A stretch of 64,000 bases of DNA from PALSA-1003 sp963741315 (GTDB lineage: Bacteria > Pseudomonadota > Gammaproteobacteria > Burkholderiales > Casimicrobiaceae). Shown piece by piece: positions 55,777 to 62,849 of the stretch; positions within the stretch are counted from its first letter, which is position 1, and every line of letters starts with the position of its first letter. The notes under the pieces were generated by a model. It searched no databases. It was not told where the DNA came from and saw nothing but the letters and a program-made list of their open reading frames with translations. The position numbers were made by a program, and so were the translations under genes. The stretch spans positions 310,001-374,000 of the forward strand of contig CAVUHK010000005.1 in assembly GCA_963741315.1 (NCBI GenBank). Reading direction: 5' to 3'.

Positions 55777-56039
55777 GGCGATACCCCGGCATTTGGTTCG
55801 TCGGACGGCGCGATTTCCACATTCATGGCGCGACGGTACGACGCCCTGTGTGCGAGGACGCGTGCAATTGGCGCAGCGTACCGATCGATGCTACCGTTCC
55901 CGTCGTTTCGAGCTTCGCCGCCTACGGGATGGTCGGGGCCAAGTTTGCCGGCAACGCTCGGAGCGAGCAATGTCTCGATATCGGCAACACACGGTGGCTG
56001 GACATCGCGGTCCAGCGTGAGGTAGCACAGTGTATCCAT
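55773..56039 (-). CDS. Small hypothetical protein coupled to the TTC38-like gene
   Basis: An 88-residue ORF starting MDTLCYLTLDRDVQPP, with GGAG six nt before the ATG at 56037-56039 and a stop that overlaps the next gene as ATGA. The same frame extends to 56180 but that part has no ribosome-binding site. I do not recognise the protein; it shows no membrane segment or motif. The good start signal and overlap favour a real gene, but composition alone does not prove it. Confidence 0.45.
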   Translation of the reverse strand: MDTLCYLTLDRDVQPPCVADIETLLAPSVAGKLGPDHPVGGEARNDGNGSIDRYAAPIARVLAHRASYRRAMNVEIAPSDEPNAGVSP

Positions 56040-56240
56040 GTACAGCTCCGGTAGTTGATACGGCGGAGAAAGCTTTCCGGCGACTCTGTGTGGCGAATGG
56101 CTGCATTGTGTTGCTCCGGTCGATCGGCCACTTGACTCGAAGTCGTCCCCATTTGCTCGCGCGTCCATGGCTGGCGGCACGCGACCCAGCGGCTTGATCG
56201 TTCACCAGCACAACCTGGTCGAAACGTTACTTCACCCGCG

Positions 56241-57242
56241 ATGAGCCGAGACACGCTTTCCGATGTGCTGCGCGGGGTGCGCCTGCGGGGAGCCGTATTC
56301 TTCAATGTCAGCGGCAACAGCGACTGGGCGGCCGAGGCGCCTCCGGCCAAGGACATCGCGCCATTGCTGATGCCCGGTGTCGAACACGTGATGGAATACC
56401 ACGCGGTCGCCCAGGGACATTGCTGGGCCAGCATTCCTGGCGGGCCCGCCGTCGAGATGTTCGCTGGCGACGTCGTGGTGTTTCCGCATGGCGACGCGCA
56501 TGTCGTGTCGAGTGCGCCTGGGATGCGCGGCGACGCGGACTGGAGCTGGATGTCAAGCGTCCAAGTCGACCGATTGCCATTGCAAATAGCCCACAATGGC
56601 CAGAACGTCACGCTCTCGGCGCCGCCGCCGCGCAGCGCCGACGCTACGGTCGTGTGCGGCTTTCTCGCGTGCGAACTGCGGCCATTCAACCCATTGATCT
56701 CGGCTCTGCCGCGATTGCTCCATTTGCGTGCAAGCACAGACACGGCGTGGATGAGCAAATTCGTGCAGCAAGCGGTGACGGAGTCGCACGCGCGTCGCGC
56801 CGGCGCAGAGGCGATGTTGGCGCGCATGAGCGAAATGATGTTCGTCGACGCCGTGCGCCGCTATGCCGAAGACCTGCCGCCCGAAAGCGCGGGCTGGCTC
56901 GCCGGCCTGCGCGATCGACAGGTCGGCCGCGCACTGTCCCTGATGCACGAGCATCCAGGACAAGCCTGGACCATCGACGAGCTGGGCAGGCGCGCCGGCC
57001 TGTCGCGCTCGGCACTCCACGAGCGCTTCGTCCAGCTGATCGGCATCTCGCCCATGCAATATCTGGCGCAGTGGCGCATGCAGGCGGCGGCCAGGCTGCT
57101 CCTTGACACGCGAGCCCCCGTCGCAGCGATCGCACTCGATGTCGGATACGATTCGGAAGCGGCGTTCGCGCGGGCGTTCAAGCGCATCGTCGGCAAGCCG
57201 CCGGCGACCTGGCGGCGAGAGCGCGACGCCGCCGTTGCGTAA
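56241..57242 (+). CDS. AraC-family transcriptional regulator with cupin-type sensor domain
   Basis: A 333-aa regulator. Residues ~1-200 form a cupin-like effector domain (GVEHVMEYHAVAQGHCWASI, MFAGDVVVFPHGDAHV), typical of the AraC 'cupin_6' group. Residues ~225-330 hold two HTH motifs: WTIDELGRRAGLSRSALHERF and AAIALDVGYDSEAAFARAFKR with the closing GKPPATWRR. It diverges from the small ORF/TTC38 pair (201-bp gap), which it probably controls. The ligand is unknown. Confidence 0.92.
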   Translation: MSRDTLSDVLRGVRLRGAVFFNVSGNSDWAAEAPPAKDIAPLLMPGVEHVMEYHAVAQGHCWASIPGGPAVEMFAGDVVVFPHGDAHVVSSAPGMRGDADWSWMSSVQVDRLPLQIAHNGQNVTLSAPPPRSADATVVCGFLACELRPFNPLISALPRLLHLRASTDTAWMSKFVQQAVTESHARRAGAEAMLARMSEMMFVDAVRRYAEDLPPESAGWLAGLRDRQVGRALSLMHEHPGQAWTIDELGRRAGLSRSALHERFVQLIGISPMQYLAQWRMQAAARLLLDTRAPVAAIALDVGYDSEAAFARAFKRIVGKPPATWRRERDAAVA

Positions 57243-57323
57243 CCCGTTGCCGCGCAGTCGCAACGGCTGCGGCTCCAGGCCGCACGGCATCCAAACTGCG
57301 ATGCACGACAGCGTATCGTCCCG

Positions 57324-57340
57324 CTTAAGTCTGTCTTAAG
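57324..57340 (+). promoter_or_regulatory. PmrA/QseB-type response-regulator box upstream of degP
   Basis: CTTAAG-TCTGT-CTTAAG: two identical hexamers 11 bp apart, one helical turn. It is an exact match to the PmrA consensus YTTAAK-N5-YTTAAK. A -10-like TACCTT lies at 57351-57356, placing the box over the -35 as expected for class II activation. The likely binding protein is the response regulator at 51423-52097. Confidence 0.7.
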
Positions 57341-57406
57341 TATTCGCCCCTACCTTTGGCAGCGTGCCGGAGAAGTTTCCGGTTCCTTCAGAGTTAGGAG
57401 CGACAG

Positions 57407-58867
57407 ATGGAAGCAAGAACCTTCAAGCGCAGCGCGATCGCGATCGCCGTCGCCGGTGCGTTTGCCGTGGGCGCGTTCACCGCCGACCGCGTTTCGATGC
57501 ATTCCGCGCAGGCGGCGAGCCCGCCGTCCGCCGCGCCCGTGGCGGTCGCCAGCGGCGCGCCGCTGGTCGCACTGCCCGACTTCAGCGTTCTGGTCGAGAA
57601 GTACGGTCCGACCGTGGTCAACATCAGCGTCACCGCCGACGGCGCCAAGCGAGCCAAGAACCAGCAGCGCGGCATGCCCGACATGGACGAACTGCCGCCG
57701 CAATTCCGCGGCATGATTCCGAACATGCCGCAGCCCGGCCCGATGCACGGTCAGGGTTCCGGCTTCATCGTCGACTCCAGCGGCATCATCATCACCAACG
57801 CGCACGTCGTCGCCGACGCCGATGAAGTCACGGTCAAGCTCGTCGACAAGCGCGAATTCACCGCCAAGGTGCTCGGCAGCGACAAGACCACCGATGTCGC
57901 GGTGCTCAAGATCGACGCCAAGAATCTGCCGGTAGTGACCATCGGCAACCCGGACACTACCCGCGTCGGCGAATGGGTCGTCGCGATCGGCACGCCGTTC
58001 GGGCTGGAAAACACCGTCACCTCGGGCATCGTCAGCGCCAAGTCGCGTTCACTGCCGGGCGATTCGTACGTTCCGTTCATCCAGACCGATGCTGCCGTCA
58101 ATCCCGGCAACTCGGGCGGCCCGCTGTTCAACCTCAAGGGCGAGGTGATCGGCATCAACTCGCAGATCTTCACCCGCAGCGGTGGCTCGCAGGGACTCGC
58201 GTTCGCGATTCCCATCGACGTCGCGATGCAGGTCAAGGATCAGATCCAGCAGACCGGCAAGGTCTCGCACGGCCGCCTCGGCGTAACCATCCAGGACGTC
58301 AACCAGGCGCTCGCCGAGAACTTCGGCCTCAAGGGTCCGACCGGCGCGCTGGTGGGCTCGGTGCAGAAGGATGGCCCGGCCGCGAAAGCGGGTGTCGAAG
58401 CCGGTGACGTCATCCTCAAGTTCAACGGCAAGGACATCACCCGTTCGGGCGAACTGCCGCCGCTGGTGGCCAACGTCAAGCCGGGCGCCAAGGTAACCAT
58501 CGATGTCTGGCGCAATGGCGCGGCGAAGCAATTGTCGGCCACGGTGGGCACGCTCGAGGACAAGACCGTGGTCGCCGCCGAAGACAAGGCCGAGCTTGGC
58601 AAGGCGCGCCTGGGTGTCGCGGTGCGTCCGCTGTCGCCGGAAGAAAAGCGCGACAGCGAGCTGGCCAGCGGCGTGGTCGTCGAGGACGTCGGCGGTGCCG
58701 CAGCCAAAGCCGGTGTGCGCACCGGCGACGTCATCGTGTCGATCAACAACACGCCGGTCAAGAGCGTCGAGCAGCTCAAGGAACTGGTCGCGAAGGCGGG
58801 CAAGACCGCCGCACTGCTGGTGCAACGCGACGACGCGCGGATATTCATCCCGGTGACGCTCGGCTAG
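57407..58867 (+). CDS. degP: DegP/HtrA-type serine endoprotease
   Basis: Second HtrA-family protease of the window, 486 aa. N-terminal membrane anchor or signal (IAIAVAGAFAVGAFTADRVS), protease domain with triad His133 (TNAHV), Asp163 (KTTDVAVLKID) and Ser236 (GNSGGPLF), then two PDZ domains (~275-365 and ~395-480). It differs from MucD (1101-2543) by the anchor, a longer loop rich in Met/Pro (~88-115) and its control region. Upstream is a PmrA-type box; downstream is a strong terminator, so it is a single-gene unit. Confidence 0.94.
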   Translation: MEARTFKRSAIAIAVAGAFAVGAFTADRVSMHSAQAASPPSAAPVAVASGAPLVALPDFSVLVEKYGPTVVNISVTADGAKRAKNQQRGMPDMDELPPQFRGMIPNMPQPGPMHGQGSGFIVDSSGIIITNAHVVADADEVTVKLVDKREFTAKVLGSDKTTDVAVLKIDAKNLPVVTIGNPDTTRVGEWVVAIGTPFGLENTVTSGIVSAKSRSLPGDSYVPFIQTDAAVNPGNSGGPLFNLKGEVIGINSQIFTRSGGSQGLAFAIPIDVAMQVKDQIQQTGKVSHGRLGVTIQDVNQALAENFGLKGPTGALVGSVQKDGPAAKAGVEAGDVILKFNGKDITRSGELPPLVANVKPGAKVTIDVWRNGAAKQLSATVGTLEDKTVVAAEDKAELGKARLGVAVRPLSPEEKRDSELASGVVVEDVGGAAAKAGVRTGDVIVSINNTPVKSVEQLKELVAKAGKTAALLVQRDDARIFIPVTLG

Positions 58868-58923
58868 GCCCTTTTCAACTCTCCTGGTTCGCGCTGCTCT
58901 CCCCTGACGGCGCGATCCTTCCT

Positions 58924-58956
58924 GGCGCGGACGGAATTTCGTTCGCGCCTTTTTTT
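58924..58956 (+). terminator. Rho-independent terminator of degP
   Basis: GGCGCG (58924-58929) pairs with CGCGCC (58944-58949), with an inner ACG/CGT pairing around the GAATTT loop, followed by seven T residues. It ends degP 57 nt after the stop. Confidence 0.85.
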
Positions 58957-59003
58957 CGCCTGTGGAAAATGCATCGCAAGCCTGCGAGCGCGACGCGTCG
59001 AAC

Positions 59004-59009
59004 TATAAT
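59004..59009 (+). promoter_or_regulatory. -10 element of the lipoprotein gene
   Basis: Perfect TATAAT 43 nt before the ATG at 59052, just after the degP terminator. The -35 region is poor. Confidence 0.5.
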
Positions 59010-59051
59010 CGCGCATCCGGCTTCACGCGCCGACATCCGCGAGGCATCGCC

Positions 59052-59432
59052 ATGAAAGTCCGCACTTCATTCGCAACAACATTGATCGTATTGGCCATCG
59101 GCGCGATCTCGGGCTGCGCCAGCGTACCGCCCGACGTCGCCAAGCGTGCGCCCGAGATCAAGATCTACGACACCGGCCAGCTCCCCGTCTACCGCTACGA
59201 CGTCGTCAGGCGGATCTGGGTGGATTCGTGGCGAACCGCGTTCGGGGCGCCGACTTATCCAACGCGCGACGACGCCGTCGCCGCACTGCAAACCGAAGCG
59301 GCGGTCGCGGGGGCCGACGGCCTGATCAACGTCATCTGTCTCGACCAGGCACGCGGGCGCTTGTTTGCACGCGCCGAACCGGCCATCCTCTGCTACGGCA
59401 ACGCCATCCGCCTCAAGCCCGCCGAAAGCTGA
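59052..59432 (+). CDS. Small putative lipoprotein, function unknown
   Basis: A 126-aa protein with a lipoprotein signal peptide (TTLIVLAIGAISGCAS, lipobox ISGC, Cys21 or so). The mature part contains YDTGQLPVYRYDVVRRIWVDSW, then ALQTEAAVAGADGLINVICLDQ, a pattern seen in small proteobacterial lipoproteins with a YbjQ-like 'GADGL' segment. No enzymatic motif. It stands alone between degP and the SPFH cluster. Confidence 0.8.
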   Translation: MKVRTSFATTLIVLAIGAISGCASVPPDVAKRAPEIKIYDTGQLPVYRYDVVRRIWVDSWRTAFGAPTYPTRDDAVAALQTEAAVAGADGLINVICLDQARGRLFARAEPAILCYGNAIRLKPAES

Positions 59433-59514
59433 TCGCGGCGCCGCGGCCTCGCGCGGCTCCTCCCCTCGTATTGAAGGTACTGCTGCGACGCGGCACGCCC
59501 GCGCCTTGCCCGGC

Positions 59515-59555
59515 TTGACATGATCCGATATTATAGTGATATCATCTCAATATCG
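59515..59555 (+). promoter_or_regulatory. Promoter with a two-tier palindromic operator before the SPFH cluster
   Basis: A consensus -35 TTGACA (59515-59520) is followed by an outer inverted repeat CGATATT (59526-59532) / AATATCG (59549-59555) and an inner palindrome TGATATCA (59537-59544). Both share the same centre (59540.5). The -10 must fall inside this dyad, so a bound protein would block transcription. The operon encodes a ribbon-helix-helix protein (61360-61557) that could be the repressor. Confidence 0.65.
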
Positions 59556-59598
59556 TCCGCTGCCCACCCGGCGCGGACGCCATTGGACGGAGGGCATC

Positions 59599-60532
59599 AT
59601 GGAACGCGCTGGCGAACCCAAGATCACACATCAGGAGCGTCCGGTCACCACCTGGAACGGCTTCCTCGCGCTGGCCGTCGGCCTCGCAGCAATGGCGATT
59701 GCGCTCTGGCAGCTCATCCACGCGGTGCAGGCGGCCAGTCAATACGGTCAATCCGGCGTGATTGGTTCGCTGGCTCTGGGCAGTGCTGCTTTTCCTCTTT
59801 GGCGCGCTGGTGCTCGCCGGCATGTACACGCTGCAGCCCAACGAGGCGGCGATCCTGCAGCTCTTCGGCAGCTATCGCGGTACTACGCGCATCGCGGGAC
59901 TGCGCGGCTGCAATCCGTTCTACACGCGGCGCAAGATTTCTCTGCGCGCGCGCAATCTCAACGCCGAACGGCTCAAGGTCAACGACAAGCGCGGCAATCC
60001 GATCGAGATCGCCGCCGTGGTGGTTTGGCGGGTCGACGACACCGCCAAGGCGAGCTTCGATGTCGATAACTATGAGAATTACGTCAAGCTGCAGAGCGAA
60101 GCCGCCTTGCGCCACCTGGCCTCGTCGTTCGCCTACGATCATGGCGACCTGACGCTCGCCGGCGCGCCCGAGCCGACGCTGCTCGCCAGCGGCGAGATCG
60201 TCTCGCGCGCGCTGGTGATCGAATTGCAGCAGCGCCTGGGCAAGGCCGGCGTGGCCGTCGAGGAAGCGCGGCTGATGCACCTCGCCTACGCGCCCGAGAT
60301 CGCCCAGGTCATGCTGCGCCGCCAGCAAGCTGAAGCCATCATCGCCGCCCGCCAGAAAATCGTGCACGGCGCGGTATCGATGGTCGAGATGGCGTTGAAC
60401 GAGTTGTCCGACAAGAAAGTCGTCGCGCTCGACGACGAGCGCAAGGCGGCAATGGTCAGCAACCTGATGACCGTGCTGTGCTCGGAGAGCGACGTTCAGC
60501 CGGTGATCAACACCGGCACCCTCTACAACTGA
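59599..60532 (+). CDS. SPFH/band-7 domain membrane protein, frameshifted as sequenced
   Basis: Membrane-anchored SPFH (stomatin/flotillin-like) protein. The N-terminal part (from ATG 59599, GGAGGG upstream) encodes the first membrane helix, WNGFLALAVGLAAMAIALW. After a frame change near 59760 comes a second helix (WLWAVLLFLFGALVLAGM), the SPFH core TLQPNEAAILQLFGSY, NPIEIAAVVVWRVDD, and the helical tail HLAYAPEIAQVMLRRQQAEAIIAARQKI (in parts). Removing the A at about 59761 gives an uninterrupted protein. As sequenced, a TTG at 59762 would produce a version lacking helix 1. SPFH proteins organise membrane microdomains; exact role unknown. Confidence 0.85.
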
Positions 60533-60564
60533 GTCCTTGATCCACCAACCGACGGGAGGCAAGC

Positions 60565-60732
60565 ATGGTCATGCGCGCAAGAAATCCTGGAATGTGGACC
60601 GCCATCGGCGCGGGTGTCGGCATCGTGCTCGGCACGGCGCTGGGTAACACGCCCATCGGACTCGCGCTGGGCGCGGTGCTGGGCGTCGCGTGGGCGGTGT
60701 TCGTCGCGCGGCCGCGCAAGCCGTCCTGCTGA
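60565..60732 (+). CDS. 55-aa glycine-zipper-type membrane protein
   Basis: A short ORF starting MVMRARNPGMW with GGGAGG six nt before the ATG. The body (AIGAGVGIVLGTALGN, IGLALGAVLGVAWAVFVA) forms two Gly-rich membrane helices. It lies 32 nt after the SPFH gene and before DUF1648. Unknown function; a small partner of the SPFH complex is possible. Confidence 0.7.
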   Translation: MVMRARNPGMWTAIGAGVGIVLGTALGNTPIGLALGAVLGVAWAVFVARPRKPSC

Positions 60733-60817
60733 TCTTCGAGCTCCGTTGCCCGGTTCGGCACGCGCCGCGAATCGGGCGGCTTTCTTTTACAACCGTCGCC
60801 GCACCCCGGGAGACGCC

Positions 60818-61318
60818 GTGCCCATCTTCAGCGCATTTGTGTTCCTGTTCCTGCTCGTCAGCGGCGGTGCCATCCTCGCGCTGACCGCCAATCTGCTGCC
60901 AACACACGTCGCCTCGCACTTCGACTCCGCGGGCGTCGCCCGCGGCTTCATGGCGCGCTCCGACTACCTGCTGTTCATGCTCGCCATGACCCTGGGTGTT
61001 CCGCTGCTCATCGCGGCAACCACGGCGCTCCTGCCCCGGCTCGTGCCCGTCGACAAACTGCGCCTGCCCAATCGCGACTACTGGCTCGCCCCGGAACGGC
61101 GCGACGCCACACTGGCCGGCCTGACGACTTCGGGGCTGGGCATGGCGAGCATCGTCGCCGCGTTCCTGATTGCGCTGCACCTGCTGGTCATCGCCGCCAA
61201 CCGCCAGACGCCGCCCCGACTCGACAGTACACTGATATGGTTACTGGTCGGCGCGCTGCTCGTCACCACCGTCGGCTGGCAATTCCTGCGCTGGCGCCGG
61301 TTCAGGCTTCCACGATGA
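60818..61318 (+). CDS. DUF1648-domain (SdpI-like) membrane protein
   Basis: About 166 aa, four predicted helices. The N-terminal DUF1648 signature is LPTHVASHFDSAGVARGFMARSDYL (in parts: LPTHVASHFDSAG, GFMARSDYL) after the first helix. DUF1648 also forms the N-terminal part of SdpI, the Bacillus immunity protein against the SDP peptide. A GTG start at 60818-60820, with GGGAG upstream, puts the first helix at the N-terminus; the open frame extends upstream without signals. Role unknown; membrane-stress or peptide-immunity is an inference from the family. Confidence 0.8.
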   Translation: MPIFSAFVFLFLLVSGGAILALTANLLPTHVASHFDSAGVARGFMARSDYLLFMLAMTLGVPLLIAATTALLPRLVPVDKLRLPNRDYWLAPERRDATLAGLTTSGLGMASIVAAFLIALHLLVIAANRQTPPRLDSTLIWLLVGALLVTTVGWQFLRWRRFRLPR

Positions 61319-61359
61319 ACTCGCTGTCATCCACTTCACGCGTCGGTGGCTGATCGCCG

Positions 61360-61557
61360 ATGGCGGACAAGAAAGCCTTTCTGCTGCGAGTCGACCCCGC
61401 GGTCTGGGCCGAGCTCGAGCGTCTCGCGCAGTCGGATCTGCGCAGCGTCAACGCGCAGATCGAATATCTGCTGCGCGACGCGCTGGGCCGACGCGGCATC
61501 AAGCCCCGCGACGCGCCGCCAAAGTCGACCCACACCCGTGGCGACGCCGTGGATTGA
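61360..61557 (+). CDS. Arc/ribbon-helix-helix-type small DNA-binding protein
   Basis: A 65-aa protein with a typical RHH pattern: beta-strand KKAFLLRVDP, helix AVWAELERLAQS and helix NAQIEYLLRDALGRRG. Such proteins are found directly after SPFH/DUF1648 genes in other proteobacteria. It is a candidate autorepressor for the palindrome at 59526-59555. The start is supported by family-like MADKKAFLLR, though the ribosome-binding site is weak. The end overlaps the GNAT gene by 20 nt. Confidence 0.8.
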   Translation: MADKKAFLLRVDPAVWAELERLAQSDLRSVNAQIEYLLRDALGRRGIKPRDAPPKSTHTRGDAVD

Positions 61558-62032
61558 CGCGCTGGCGGCGCTGCTGGCTGCCGAGCCGAAGTTCGCCGGT
61601 TGCGCGCTTCGCCCCGCGACGCGTGCCGACCAGGCGATGCTGTTCGCCCTGCATCGCGAAGCGTTGCGCGTGTACGTCGAAGCGACCTGGGGCTGGAACG
61701 ATGCCTGGCAGGAGGCGCATTTCTCGGGCCACTACGCGCCCGCGCGCAATGCGGTCATCGAACGAGGAGCCGACCGCGCCGTCATCGGCCGGGTCAGCCT
61801 GTCACTGCATTGGCGCGCGCTGTTCCTGCGCGACATCGAGTTGATCGCGGCGGAGCGCAATCGCGGCCTCGGTGGCGCGATCGTGCGTGGCGTGCTCACT
61901 CTGGCACGCGCCGAGGGCCGACCGGTCGAGCTGTTCGTGCTCAACTGCAACCCGGCGCGGCACCTGTACGCACGGCTGGGCTTTCGCGTCGTCGGCGACG
62001 ACGGCGCGCGGCTGACGATGCGCACGACGTAG
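61538..62032 (+). CDS. GNAT-family N-acetyltransferase
   Basis: About 164 aa with the GNAT fold: CALRPATRADQAMLFALHREAL at the start (in parts: RPATRADQAML), acetyl-CoA site IAAERNRGLGGAIVRGVL and C-terminal HLYARLGFRVVGDD. The GTG at 61538-61540 is the best in-frame start; it overlaps the RHH gene. The substrate is unknown. It may belong to the SPFH cluster operon. Confidence 0.85.
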   Translation: MATPWIDALAALLAAEPKFAGCALRPATRADQAMLFALHREALRVYVEATWGWNDAWQEAHFSGHYAPARNAVIERGADRAVIGRVSLSLHWRALFLRDIELIAAERNRGLGGAIVRGVLTLARAEGRPVELFVLNCNPARHLYARLGFRVVGDDGARLTMRTT

Positions 62033-62047
62033 TGTGTTGACCACGCG

Positions 62048-62722
62048 TCAGATCGCAAGCACCTTCTGCAGCCACGCCGAGATCGCCTGGATCTCCTCGA
62101 GGCAGACCGAGTGTTCCATGCGATAGGTGTGCCAGACCACGCGATATCCGCTCGCTTCCAGCGCCTTGCGCGACGCCTCCGCCCAATCCAGGCGAATCAT
62201 CGGATCGGCGGTACCGTGCGCCATGAAGATGGGCACGTCGCGATTCACGCTCGCGGCCTCGATCGGCAGCTTGTCGGCGGCGACCAGGTAGGTCGACAGC
62301 GCCAGGATGCCCGCCAGGCGCTCGCGGTAGCGAAGCCCGGCGTAGAGCGCGATCGCGCCACCCTGTGAAAACCCCGCCAGCACGATCCGCGCGGCCGGGA
62401 TTCCGCGCTGTACTTCCCGGGCGATGAGTTGTTCGACCTGCTGTTGCGACTGCTGCACGCCGGCGATGTCGGCACGATTGTTGAAATCCGCGCCGGCGAT
62501 GTCGTACCACGCGCGCATCGGCATGCCGTTGTTGATCGTCACGCGGCGGGTCGGCGCGTGCGGAAAGACGAAGCGCAGCGGCAGCGTCGCCGGAAGCTTG
62601 AGTTCCGGCACGACGGGAACGAAATCGTTGCCGTCGGCGCCCAGCCCGTGCAGCCAGATGACGCTGCCGACGGGATGGGGTCCGGTTTCGCGTTCGATGG
62701 TTTGCAGTACGGTCTCTGGCAT
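62048..62722 (-). CDS. Carboxylesterase/phospholipase-family alpha/beta hydrolase
   Basis: A 224-aa serine hydrolase of the phospholipase/carboxylesterase (Abhydrolase_2, EstB/APT) group. Triad: Ser119 in GFSQGG, Asp173 in HGTADPMI and His204 in YRMEHSV. The HGLGADGNDF oxyanion segment is typical. No signal peptide. It probably hydrolyses short-chain esters or deacylates thioesters; the natural substrate is unknown. Convergent with the GNAT gene and divergent from putA. Confidence 0.93.
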   Translation of the reverse strand: MPETVLQTIERETGPHPVGSVIWLHGLGADGNDFVPVVPELKLPATLPLRFVFPHAPTRRVTINNGMPMRAWYDIAGADFNNRADIAGVQQSQQQVEQLIAREVQRGIPAARIVLAGFSQGGAIALYAGLRYRERLAGILALSTYLVAADKLPIEAASVNRDVPIFMAHGTADPMIRLDWAEASRKALEASGYRVVWHTYRMEHSVCLEEIQAISAWLQKVLAI

Positions 62723-62849
62723 GGCGATCTCGCAGTGGACGGGCAGCGCATTTTAACGTGGCCGAAGCCGGCACATCGCATCGGCGGCGCAACGCCGGCA
62801 GAGACGGCGCAGCGGGCGGCAGGTGCAGATGCATGAGCACCGTGCAAGA

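Noticed and set aside
56040..56180. Longer version of the 88-aa ORF starting at 56180
   Set aside because: No ribosome-binding site for the longer start; the internal ATG at 56039 has GGAG at good spacing.
56197..56220. Inverted repeat ACCAG-N6-CTGGT before the AraC gene
   Set aside because: Arms of only five bases in GC-rich DNA, no second copy; too weak to call an operator.
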